Part shown: piece after piece, positions 20,101 to 29,739 of the stretch
Layout of the letters: the number at the start of each line of letters is the position of its first letter
Position numbering within the stretch: the stretch's first letter is position 1
NCBI GenBank assembly: GCA_022559985.1
Contig: JAFJTR010000136.1
Location: 1 to 47,297, forward strand
DNA: 47,297 bases
Origin: Parastagonospora avenae f. sp. tritici 18332-5
Lineage: Eukaryota; Ascomycota; Dothideomycetes; Pleosporales; Phaeosphaeriaceae
Reading direction: 5' to 3'
Translations under genes and position numbers: made by a program
Notes under the pieces: model-generated
Databases searched by the model: none
What the model was told of the DNA's origin: nothing
What the model saw: the letters and a program-made list of their open reading frames with translations, nothing else

Positions 20101-20844
20101 CCGCCAGTCTTAGTAGCTGCGCATAGATACTGGCCTGCTCGTTTCATGATGGTATATTGGGCATCGACGGGGAGCTGAGTCGCGTCAGACGTGATCGAGC
20201 CGGATTCCATACAGACTCACTGTGTCCACGACAATGCCCTTTTCGACATCCACTTTGAACATCTGATCCTGACATCCTGCAATCAAGATCTCGCGCGTTC
20301 CTTTGGAGGTGAAGTTCATGCACTTGAGGTCTTTGAAGTCGGGGCTCCTGTATGTTACATGTCAGCACGTGCTGCTTCCTCTAGCCGCCGTCGTCTTATC
20401 CGACGTACGTCAGGTGCCATTGGGTCAAGCCGCGTCGATGCGAGTAGTGAACGCTCTGTCTAGAAATGGAGAGGACGCCCTTGTCGGTGAAGAGGAACTG
20501 CTTCACAGGGCCGTCGGATGTGGCATGGCCGCGGTATGAGGTGTAGCGCTCGAGCGACGGGCCGTACAGTGAGGTTACGCGTCCCTGGCTGGTGTGAGCT
20601 CTCGTGTCTAGTGACGCGACCCGGCAAACGTACTCACTTGGTTGTTGCCCGTCCACAGCAATTCCTGCGTCGTGTCGAAGGCGAATGTCGAGATGGGAAC
20701 AGCCGGTGGGTGGGATCCTGGTGGAGATAGCTGAGCAGTGACTAGCTATGCGACAATCAGCTGGTGTTGCGAAGCATGTGTGCGCGCTTCTTCCTGGCGC
20801 AGCGCATCTGCCAGGTAATGTACCTCGTTCCAGTCCGCTTCCAT
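17171..20844 (-). CDS. PAN2: PAN2, catalytic subunit of the PAN2-PAN3 poly(A) nuclease, 1124 aa
   Basis: Model: complement(join(17171..19535,19582..20174,20221..20347,20409..20584,20638..20730,20824..20844)), phase-consistent throughout. The N-terminal ~340 residues form the WD40 region (for example GRVTSLYG, EGHTGSISDMD, HPRMSTTAI). The middle is an inactive ubiquitin-hydrolase-like domain: THITNSYANS has Ser where a protease has Cys, and CAQC / CTKC pairs bind zinc. The C-terminus is a DEDDh exonuclease with D878 and E880 in AIDAEF, D987 in SLANDF, and H1035 and D1040 in THDSIED. It shortens mRNA poly(A) tails in the cytoplasm together with PAN3. The first exon is only seven codons (MEADWNE). 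The 93-nt intron 1 contains an in-frame TAG, so it must be removed. Length matches the family. Confidence 0.96.
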
Positions 20845-21744
20845 GATGGCGGCGTTTTCTCTACTTTAGTCGGAATCGGACGCGCCCCCAACATGCTTCA
20901 GTCCCAGATTGCCGCCCGTAAACGCGTTTGGAGGCATGAGCTGTGGTGGAGTCGGAGCTTCAATGCGGGATGATGCTCCCCTACAAGCCGGCGGGTAGTG
21001 GGGCACGAACAAAGCTGCCGAATGCCATGTAGGGAAACAGCCTCAAAACACGCAAGGGTTATCCACTCCGCGCCCACCGTTACTGCGCGATCAGATCAGG
21101 AGAGGCTAGGGAAGATTTTGCAATGAGAGCTTGATGTGTCTGTCTTGATTTGTATGTATTGGCTGAACTATTGAATCCCCCGTCCAAAGACCACGTGCGA
21201 ATGTGCCCATCGAACACCAACTTAGAATGAGTAGCACCAAGGAATGCATAGGGAAAGGGGAGCAGAGTCAGTAGACGGCTGACGAGACCGTCTACTAGAA
21301 ATCACTGAATGCTTACCTTTGGGGGATCAAGTACCGAACTTCGCCTCAACATGCTGGGACTGCGCATGATGCACAAGGGTATCGAACGCCTATTGAGCGG
21401 TCGTGCTTTAGTTTGAAATTCCAGAAGTGGGAGTGAGCGGGCACAGAGCCATACCGAAAATATGCAGATGCCGTAACGCCGTGGGGGATGTTGTTGCTCA
21501 AAAAGCCAAGTCAGGCTGCGGGATTTGAAAAAGGAGAGCCTGCGCAAGGTCAGCCTCCGTTCAACATACGCAAAGCGGCGTCGCTTCATGATCCGGCGTC
21601 GCCATTTCAGTCTCAAAGTGCAGAGCATGACTGCACTGCTAGGTCTGCAAACGAGCCAAAGGCAACGTAAGCAAGGTCACTTCAAATGCACTTCGATCTA
21701 CTGTCCGTACCTTTCGAATTGAGTGGCGGCTGTGCACGGTGCCA
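20845..21744. other. Intergenic region between PAN2 and SPF30-like gene
   Basis: This holds the PAN2 upstream region and the 3' end of the Tudor gene. An Arg-rich minus-strand frame (ATG 21628, 108 codons to 21302) was considered and not accepted. A short hairpin, GTAGACGGnnnACGAGACCGTCTAC, lies around 21270-21300. No other gene was seen. Confidence 0.4.
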
Positions 21745-22759
21745 CTAGAAGCGTTTGCGTCCCTGGTGCGGCGCAAGAGCGCTATACTCTTCGTCGTTGG
21801 CGACATCAGCCTTGTGATCGTAACGCGCACGCTTGTGGGTCTCGGTCATGCCCTTGCCAGAGCCGGTGAAGCCAACTAAAGCAGTAGTCAGTAACGATCT
21901 CGGCCGAAAGCTGCAGTGGGCACGTACCTCGACTGCCTGCTTCAGTGCTGGTGCGGAACATGGACTCCTTCTTGGGCATCTTCTTGCTGGTCTTCGTCTG
22001 AAAGTCCTGCCAATTGGACTGTCGCTTTTTCAACTGGCCTTTATTGGCGATCCTGCTCTTGGGCTTGACCTCCTCTTCGGCAACAATGGACTTCTGGACG
22101 TTGGGATTCATGGACGCAGGACCAGAAATGACATGAGGAGTCGACGTAAGGGGCATGGCGGGCGAGGGAGCTGCTACAGGCTCAGGGTCGCGCTTTCTCT
22201 TGCTCGGCAAGGGACGAACGGCGTCACGGTCGACCGTGATGCTGTCATCATAGTCGGCGAAGCGCACCAGATATTTGGGTGCCGAGGTAGAACCCAAAAC
22301 ACTCATAATCTTAGCCTTGTACCAGGACCTGTCCGTCCACTGCGCCTCAATCACGTCACCTGTACTGAATGTCATGGGCTTCTCCGGCTCCTGCTTCTCG
22401 GTGGCCTTGCGCAACAGAGGGTGCTTCTCGGGATCGAACTTGGGCGCAGCTGGCTGAGGAGCCTGAGGAAGCTGGGCTTCGAGCCTGGCAAGCTCCGGGC
22501 GCAGGCGTGCGAGTGCTGCTTCGTGCATGGCGATGAACGGCTTCATCTCGTCTCGGAGGTCTTCGGTATCCTTGGTGGCGCCATTGAGCTCGATCAGTCT
22601 CTCGACCTCGGTAAGCTATTTGTGTTGTTAGCCGTGTGATAACGCGATACGCGCAACAAGACCAACTTGGGCGTTCCAGTCTGCAAGACCTTGTTCCTCC
22701 TTCTTGATCTCCTCCTTCTTCAGCCAGACGGCGTCTTTGAGGGCCTTGATGTCCGCCAT
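21745..22759 (-). CDS. SMN-related splicing factor 30 (SPF30/SMNDC1-like), 303 aa
   Basis: Model: complement(join(21745..21875,21928..22615,22667..22759)), with introns of 52 and 51 nt. Residues 1-90 are a coiled-coil-like region (KKEEIKKEEQGL, LRPELARLEAQL). A Tudor domain spans about 111-168 (STGDVIEAQW, SWYKAKI, YLVRFADYDD). The C-terminal part is Lys/Arg-rich and ends with the family's conserved tail VGFTGSGKGMTE. Tudor domains of this family bind symmetrically dimethylated arginines of Sm proteins, and SPF30 helps assemble the U4/U6.U5 tri-snRNP in the nucleus. Start ATG 22759 gives a plausible complete N-terminus. It is divergent from the Yap1-type gene with 1.4 kb between the two start codons. 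Confidence 0.92.
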
Positions 22760-24181
22760 TATCGTTTGTAGTCGAGCTCCGATGTGCGAGGCTTGTGCGG
22801 TTGCGGGGTGGCTTCAGGTGGGGGTTCGAGAAAGTGTGAGGCGCGCGCTTGAGGAAGTCGCGAGGCAGTCGCAGTGACGCTAAGCTTGGCGGCCCCACAC
22901 TGGACCCTCCCCTAGTTCAGCCCTACACGAATACAAACAGGCACATTTCACGATGATAGAAATCCGACATGTGCAGAGACATGCTGCTACCCGTAGACAC
23001 GGAACAGCGCTTTCTGTCTGTCGATTGGAGTTTCCATCTGGTACATAGCATGAGGAAGTCGCGTACAACATGCCATTCCATTACATGCCGTATCATTTGG
23101 TGTGCTGCATCAACAGGCCTCTACTATCAACAATCGAGGGCGATCAGATATGCAGGATGCCTCGTCGTTCGCGTCCTCATTTGCATGGATCAGATTGGCC
23201 TCGGGGGACTGCCGTGGCTGGCTCGGGGTTAATCAATGCACCGCCGCACAATCAAGCCCAGACGACTGTCTGACTTGGCCACAACAAGATGAGTCCCAAA
23301 GTCATCCAGAGAGAATGAGGTAGAATCACGCAGCGATGATGGCATAGGTATATACACGACATTGCATCATGTAGCGCTTGGGACGGAGATTTCTGCTTAC
23401 CAGGAACAGGCATGGAGCGATCTGCTGTTAGTCCTTTGCTTGTCTACGGATGAACACTTTCTATGGCGTTCTTGACCCCACCATGATTGCTAATCATCTC
23501 ACTGCGCCCTTATGCTCGCCGCCCGCCCTAAGACAAGCAGCGCATCCCAGGCCCGTCCTATCAGCAATCTTTGTTCTGCAGCCAGCACCCGCTTATTCGC
23601 CGCTTTTGCACAGCTTACGGCTCTGCTGCGACAAGACGTCTGTTCCAAATTTGCCAGGGTCACTGGACCACGGCCGCCGGACTAGGCCATCAGGCTACGA
23701 GGCTGTCAATCCGTCATTCCGGACCTTTACTCTTCCACTCTGTCATCGCTTTCACGCCCAATCCCGCACTCATCTCGACTTGCTGTACTTCGCGGGGACC
23801 AGAAACTGATTGCGCTCCGTGCGCGATAGCCTCCTCCACCCCAGACACGCTGCCCCAGGGCTGCCACCCCAGTTGGCCCCAAGCCCGTCTCGACCCGCAT
23901 CATAGGCTGCGACCGTTGGCTCCTACGTCCGTACTGCCTGCGCCAACCTCACATCATTTGCCAGCCGCCGCGTGCCTTCCCTTGTGAGCACGCTATATTC
24001 GCGGCGAATCCACCCATTGGAAGTGGCACGCCTACACCGGATCCTTCCGCAACATCGCCGGTCTTCAGGCTTGAAGCGACCTGGTCTCGAACTTCAATCG
24101 CATTATCCTGGAAGAATCTTAGGCTGCAGTGCCTCCGGTAGCACGCTCAACAACCCTTTACACCCCGCACCAGTATTCGCC
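22760..24181. other. Divergent intergenic region, long upstream region of the bZIP gene
   Basis: This 1.4-kb region separates the SPF30-like and Yap1-like start codons. An ATG-initiated frame of 119 codons (23450-23809) precedes the bZIP gene and might act as an upstream ORF if it lies on the transcript. The stretch 23800-24180 is C-rich and leader-like. No conserved protein was recognised. Confidence 0.45.
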
Positions 24182-26138
24182 ATGGCAGGAACCGCCAACG
24201 ACTACCAGCATGGCGCGCCATTCTACCTCGACCCTACCCAGCAAGACCTCCTGCTCGCTGCACTCGCCTCGAACAACACAAACCCCAACGACATTTTTTC
24301 CACGGGCGCGAACCACAACCGCGCTGCGAGCAACTCCCAGTTCCAATATTCCACCGACACCGTCGACCCCACCTTCTTTACTTCCCCACAGCAGACCACA
24401 CCCGGGAACACCTTCAGTACTACAGGCATAGAAGAAAGCCCATTTGTGGACTACCTCGATGGTGACAGCTTCGATTTCGACAATGCGGACGACGATCTGA
24501 TGATCGGTGCGCTTCCCGGTAAGAACGGAGAAGACTCAAATGAGAAGCGCAAGAGCCCTGGCGACGACGATGATGAAGACGAGGGCGGCGGTAAGCGCAG
24601 GGAAGGCGAAGACAAGCAGGCGAAGAAGCCTGGCCGCAAACCTCTCACATCCGAGCCCACGACAGTACGTTCTATGTGTGAAGCCTAACCATGCTCTGTA
24701 CTAACACAGGTTGCAGAAGCGCAAAGCACAAAATAGGGCGGCCCAGCGAGCCTTCCGAGAGAGGAAAGAGAAGCATCTCAAAGATCTCGAAACTAAGGTG
24801 CAGGAGCTCGAAAAGGCATCTGATGCAGCAAATCATGAAAATGGTTTGCTTCGTGGGCAAGTCCAGAGGCTGCAAATGGAGCTCCGCGAATACCGCAAGC
24901 GCTTGTCGCTAAACAGCACTGGTCTGAACCGCGCCGGTACCACACCCACCATGGCCTCCGGGTTCAGCAGCATGCTGGGTACTGGTAACAACAACAACTT
25001 CTCATTCGAGTTTCCCAAGTTCGGTGGACTACCAGGGGCTCAGCTGCTCGATAACGGCCCCCTCTCTTCCAAGAACAAGAACGCATCTGCAGCACCCAAC
25101 GCTTCAGGCCGCAACAACAGCGTTGCGCAAGGTGTCAGTCCGGCTACCCAGGCCAGCGGCTCCTGGACGAATTCGCCTGATGCAATCAGTGCAAGCCCTG
25201 TCACCAACGGCACCCAACGCAACAACAGTGTCAGCGGTTTCGCCGGCTACAATAATGCAGCAAACAAGAACATCAATCGTGGAAGCAGCGACAGTTCTTC
25301 TACCGTGCAATCGCGCGTGTTCCAGTTTAACAGCGGCTCATCCACACATTCAGGTTCGCCCGCGTCATCCACTTCTCCAACTGCTGGACGAGACTCTTCG
25401 TGCGGGACATCGCCTGAGCCAAGCCATACTTCGCCTGGCCAGCCGAGGGATAGCATCGCGGAAGGCTACGTGTGTCATGGCAACTCGGAAGGTGAGGTCC
25501 TATTCTGCGAAAAACTCAACATGGCCTGCGGCAACCCTCGTAACCCCGTGCCTCGTGCGATGTCCAAATCTGACGACCAACCACCTCCAGTCATTACCGC
25601 CACAAAGTCTCCCACACCCCAGCCGCAAGCCAACGGCCTCGATTATTTTGCAAACCAAAACGGCGGACAATTCGACCCCACACTGTTCGGCGAGTACCGC
25701 GACACGACAAACGCGATCGTGGGCGACGGTGATTTCACTGGCGGCTTCTTTAACGATGCTTTCCTGAACACCGGATATGCCAGCCCGTTCCATTTCGGAG
25801 ACACGCCTGCAGTGCAGAAGTCCAACCCTCTAGAGGAGATTGAGCGTCTTCAAGATGGTGAAGACGAAGTTGTTCCCGGCGACGACATCAACTCGATGCT
25901 CAACTGCCACAAGATCTGGTTAGTATACTGCCCTTGGTATCAAATTTTTTGCACGCTGACAAGTCGCAGGGACAAGCTATCAAGCCGACCAGACTTCAAG
26001 GACGGTTCGATTGATATCGACAATTTGTGCTCCGAGCTCCGTGCAAAGGCACGCTGTTCCGAGAGCGGTGTTGTTGTCGATCATAAGGACGTGGAGGCTG
26101 CGCTGAAGCGCTTGCCTAAGGACTCAATACCCGCATGA
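24182..26138 (+). CDS. YAP1: AP-1-like bZIP oxidative-stress transcription factor (Yap1), 617 aa
   Basis: Model: join(24182..24664,24717..25918,25970..26138), with introns of 52 and 51 nt. The fungal Pap1-type bZIP starts exactly at exon 2 (K162): KRKAQNRAAQRAFRERKEKH, then a leucine zipper to about 224. The n-terminal cysteine-rich domain holds C414, C425 and C432 (LFCEKLNMACG). The C-terminal one holds C558, C582 and C591 (NCHKIWDKL, LCSELRAKARCSE) next to a leucine-rich export segment (VEAALKRL). In Yap1 orthologues, peroxide forms disulfides between these domains, masks nuclear export and activates antioxidant and drug-efflux genes. ATG 24182 is the first in frame. Intron 2 lies inside the c-CRD and is stop-free and a multiple of three. 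An acidic linker precedes the basic region. Confidence 0.95.
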
Positions 26139-26482
26139 ACGGATTGCAACGACCGCATGGATGGCATGGACAGGTGCTAAGGTGTTTTTGAAACTTCGCT
26201 TCTTCGATGTTAGTCTACTGACAACAGTCGCTCGCTCTGCAAGCTTTGAGGCGAGTCGTTCTTGCAACGATGTTGACGACATTTCGGTGTTTGGGACAGA
26301 TGGCAATTTGGCGTTTATTTGGCGAGACGAAGCCACGACAGCTTGGGGGCCTTTTGGAAAAAAGGGAATCGCCATGAGGCGCATGGTAACAAACTCGGCT
26401 TCCTTCTTTCTATAGCTGCAAATGAGAAGATTTACATGTAGGTCCAACTTTCGCCATCAAATGAGACAGTATTCACGTGTTT
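26139..26482. other. Convergent 3' regions
   Basis: The 3' ends of the Yap1-like gene (plus) and the Icp55-like gene (minus) face each other here. No gene was seen. Confidence 0.5.
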
Positions 26483-28002
26483 TTATAACTTCGTCTCCGT
26501 CCCCCTCAGCGCCTCAATATCCACAATCTCCTTGACCGCCTCGGTAGTAAGCACATAAGGACTCTCCTCATCTACCATGACGCTATCTTCAATCCTCATA
26601 CCAATCCCCCTTGCCCACTTCGGCCACTTCTCATTGTCGGGGACATATATGCCTGGCTCGACCGTCACCACCATGCCCTTCTCCATCAGCCGACTCCTCG
26701 ACAGCCCAGGACTGTCGTGTACATCCAAGCCCAAATAATGGCCTACATGATGTGGGAAGAGCGCCGACACGTCATCTGGATTCGGCAAATCGAAGCCCAA
26801 GTCTTTAAGTCCTGCGGCGAGCGAGTTACACGCCACGCTATGTAGCTTGTCTAGAGAGAGGTTTGCAGACGTCCGACACAGCGCAACACAACTCCTCTGC
26901 ACCGCCAGCAACAACCCATACAAATCCCTCTGCGCGGGCGAGAACTTGCCGCTCACGGGCCACGTGCGCGTGATGTCCGTGACGTACCCGCCATAAGTTG
27001 CGCCCGCATCCACCAACACCAGGTCATCGGGCTTCAGCGCCATGTCGTTGGACACGTAGTGAATGGTGTTTGCGTTGATGCCGCCCGCGACGACGGGGAC
27101 GTATGCGGGGCCGTCGCACATGTCCTGCTTGAACCAGTAGTTGAGGAAGGAATCGAGGTCTTTCTCATACGAGAACGACTGGCGCATGGCGTCGGTGATG
27201 GCGCGCCCGGAGTGCTGGCCTGCGCGGCGCATGTTTGCGATTTCGGGCGCGCTCTTGATGACGCGCAGTTCATTTAGCAGAGGGCGAAGGGGCCGTATCG
27301 AGGCTTCGCTATCGCGGAAGACTTTGGCGATGCCGCCGGTGCGCGAGGGCTCGGCGGCGGCGAGGTAGCGCGAAGCGAAGTTCTTGCTGATCCGGTTTTG
27401 GGGGAGGTCGGTGTAGACTGTTTTACTGCGTTTCACTATTTCAGGGAGGATCTTGGGAAGGTCGTCGATGGAGCCGGTGATGTCGGCGTTGAAGACGTCT
27501 TCGGCTGCTTCGATGCCGCTTCTTGGGCCTTCCCATGCTTCTCTCTGCGCGTCTTTGGGGCGCACGTAGAGGTGGAAAGCGTGCTCGTGTTCGTCGATTT
27601 TTTCTATTATGGCGAGCGCATCCTGCTCGAGAAAGCCGGTCAGGTAGCGGAAGTCAGGGTCCTGGTGGAATTTGTAGAAGACGGCGCCTGAAGCGTATTT
27701 GAGGTCGTTTGCAGCGAGGACGGCGATGGATTTGGGCGGCAGCTCTTTGACGAGCTTGGAGCGGCGTTCAAAGTACTCGAGGGCGGTGATGCCAGGGGTG
27801 ACTGCATCGAGTGTTAGTAGGCATCAGACAGCACTCGGGACGTTGAAGCACCTTCCCCAGCCTTGAGCAGATGTGGATGCGTCTCATGCAGCGGTTGTCC
27901 AAATCTCAATTGCGCAGCGGGCACACTCAGAAACCGTCTCGTGGTACCCCATCTCGACAGCACCCTCGCCGTCGGACGCAGCAATCGCAAACACGGGCTC
28001 AT
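26483..28002 (-). CDS. ICP55: Mitochondrial Xaa-Pro aminopeptidase / intermediate cleaving peptidase (Icp55-like), 489 aa
   Basis: Model: complement(join(26483..27801,27852..28002)), with one 50-nt phase-1 intron. The start is Arg-rich, free of acidic residues and amphipathic (LRLLRPTARVLSRWGTTRRF), a typical mitochondrial presequence. An AMP_N domain follows (TPGITALEYFERRSKL), with FRYLTGF. The M24 domain holds the metal ligands: two Asp in VDAGATYGGYVTDITR, a His in HHVGHYLGLDVHD, Glu in VTVEPGIY and Glu in GMRIEDS. Yeast Icp55 removes one bulky residue from proteins already cut by the mitochondrial processing peptidase, stabilising them. Length is close to Icp55 and XPNPEP3. An in-frame ORF upstream of 28002 is open but the presequence argues for this ATG. 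It is divergent from the sirtuin gene. Confidence 0.9.
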
Positions 28003-28258
28003 GATTCCACAAGCACGTCTGTCGTGAGCACGCCGAGTCGCGGAAAAGGCATAACTTTCCCGCGGCGACGCTAGCATCGTCGCCTATCGATTGCACTGGT
28101 CCTATCCCCACTCTCCACCACTCTTACCCCAGCTTTCGTGTTTGCCTGCTACAAACAATGACACACGTCACCCCGAGCCCTCACCGGTCGCATGCCTTCC
28201 ACACTCTTATAAGACCGCCATAGCCGCCAATCTGTCGCTGCCACTCTTCGTCCGCAGA
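28003..28258. promoter_or_regulatory. Shared 256-nt bidirectional promoter
   Basis: Only 256 nt separate the start codons of the Icp55-like (minus) and sirtuin (plus) genes, so their promoters must overlap. CTTATAAGA near 28205-28213 is a TATA-like sequence about 45 nt before the sirtuin ATG. Confidence 0.6.
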
Positions 28259-29269
28259 ATGGCCTCCTCGGCTACCAGACCCGGCGTCGTCCCGCCAAAG
28301 GACCTCGAGAGCTTCCAGCAACACCTGAACAAGTCGACGAGGATACTGGCACTTTTGGGCGCGGGGCTGAGCGCGAGCTCTGGCCTACCAACTTTCAGAG
28401 GCGCAGGAGGCTTATGGCGCACCCACGACGCCGTCCAACTCGCCACCCCCGAAGCATTCCAAGCAGACCCCGGCCTCGTATGGCAATTTTACAGCTACAG
28501 ACGGCATATGGCGCTGAAAGCCCAGCCCAACCCGGCGCACTACGCCCTTGCCGAGCTCGCCAGAAAGAAGCCAGGCTTCCTGACCCTGAGCCAGAACGTC
28601 GATGGTCAGTATCCCTCACTCAGCACTACTTGAATATGTACTGATATGGTTTGATCCATAGGCCTCTCCCCCCGCGCCCACCACCCCGCCGCCCAACTCA
28701 AACTCCTCCACGGCTCCCTCTTCGACGTCAAATGCTCAGAGTTCTTCTGCACGCACGTCCAGCGCAATAACTATACCGACCCCATCCTGCCCGCCCTCGC
28801 GCTGCCCACCGACGAATCAGACCCTACGTCGCGCGAAGCCCAGCGCGAGCTTGACATCGCGGATGAGAACGTCGACATCCCCGAACTCACGTACTCGCAC
28901 CTGCCCAAGTGCCCGGCCTGTAAGAAAGGCCTGCTGCGCCCCGGCGTGGTGTGGTTTGGCGAACAGCTTCCGCGCGATGTCCTGGATGATGTCGACGACT
29001 TCATGGAGAGTGACGAGAAGGTTGATCTTATCATGGTGATTGGCACGAGCGCGAAGGTGTATCCGGCGGCTGGGTATGTCGATTTGGCGCGTAGTAAGGG
29101 CGCGAGGGTAGCGATTGTGAATATGGATAGTAACGATGTCCCCGCGGGTGGGCTGTATGATGGGGATTGGTTCTTCCAGGGCGATGCGGCAAAGATTATG
29201 CCCGAGTTGCTGGAGAGTGTAATTGGGGAGATTAAGATGGACGAGGTGGCTGATGCAGCGGCGGGATGA
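28259..29269 (+). CDS. SIRT5-like (class III) NAD-dependent protein deacylase, 317 aa
   Basis: Model: join(28259..28604,28662..29269), with one 57-nt intron. Sirtuin signatures are all present: GAGLSASSGLPTFRG (NAD binding), QNVDG, catalytic H132 in LHGS, zinc cysteines C140 and C145 plus the KCPACKKG pair, GVVWFGE, and GTSAKVYPAAG. The segment FYSYRRHM has Y78 and R81, matching the Tyr/Arg pair with which SIRT5 holds negatively charged acyl groups. It is therefore likely to remove succinyl, malonyl or glutaryl groups from lysines. The location is unclear: no strong presequence follows this ATG, though the frame is open upstream without an ATG. Its divergent partner is a mitochondrial peptidase. 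Confidence 0.94.
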
Positions 29270-29739
29270 GGAATGAAGTGTGTGGTCAGGGTGTTGTTAG
29301 AAAAGCAAACGCAATATTGCTCTGGGACAAGACTAGACAAGGCATGAGAATTGAAAAAGAAGTCACAGTCATGCTGTAGATAAATGTGGCTGAACTCTTG
29401 TTCACATTTCCGATTCTATGCTTTCGTAACACCCCTTGTAATGCCGACCTCTCACCGGCTCAGTCACGCTTTTATAGCTCGTGTCCTCCTCCTTCCATGG
29501 ACTATGCCATGCATCATTCCCAGGCATCGTCAGAAGTCTCGTCCGTCTAGTTCTACGCCAAACCCTTGCCTTGTGTTCTTCGCATTTTTGTCAAGATATA
29601 TACAAGTCCAACATGTCAAGACATTCAGGCTCAGTACCGGAGCTTACTTCGAGACCCAACTGACAACCGTGGGTTGACAGCTGCGGGTGGGATTCAACCC
29701 AGCATCTGTCGTCTATCGCGTCGTGAATCAATACATCGC
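29270..29739. other. Convergent 3' regions
   Basis: The sirtuin gene (plus) and the Zn2Cys6 gene (minus) converge here. A short inverted sequence, GGGATTCAACCC with flanks (about 29688-29702), was checked as a tRNA T-arm and rejected. Nothing else was seen. Confidence 0.5.

Noticed and set aside
21302..21628. Arg-rich 108-codon minus-strand frame with an ATG between PAN2 and the SPF30-like gene
   Set aside because: Composition is odd (very Arg-rich), no domain is visible, and no acceptor fits the GTAAGC at its end. It could still be a small gene, but the sequence does not support it.
21833..22639. A 268-codon plus-strand frame antisense to the SPF30-like gene
   Set aside because: It is the shadow of the Tudor-domain gene, whose exons, motifs and splice sites are convincing on the minus strand.
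29686..29702. Possible tRNA T-arm (GGGATTCAACCC and its complement)
   Set aside because: The stem does not pair as a T-arm, the loop lacks the conserved bases, and no A box or acceptor stem is present.
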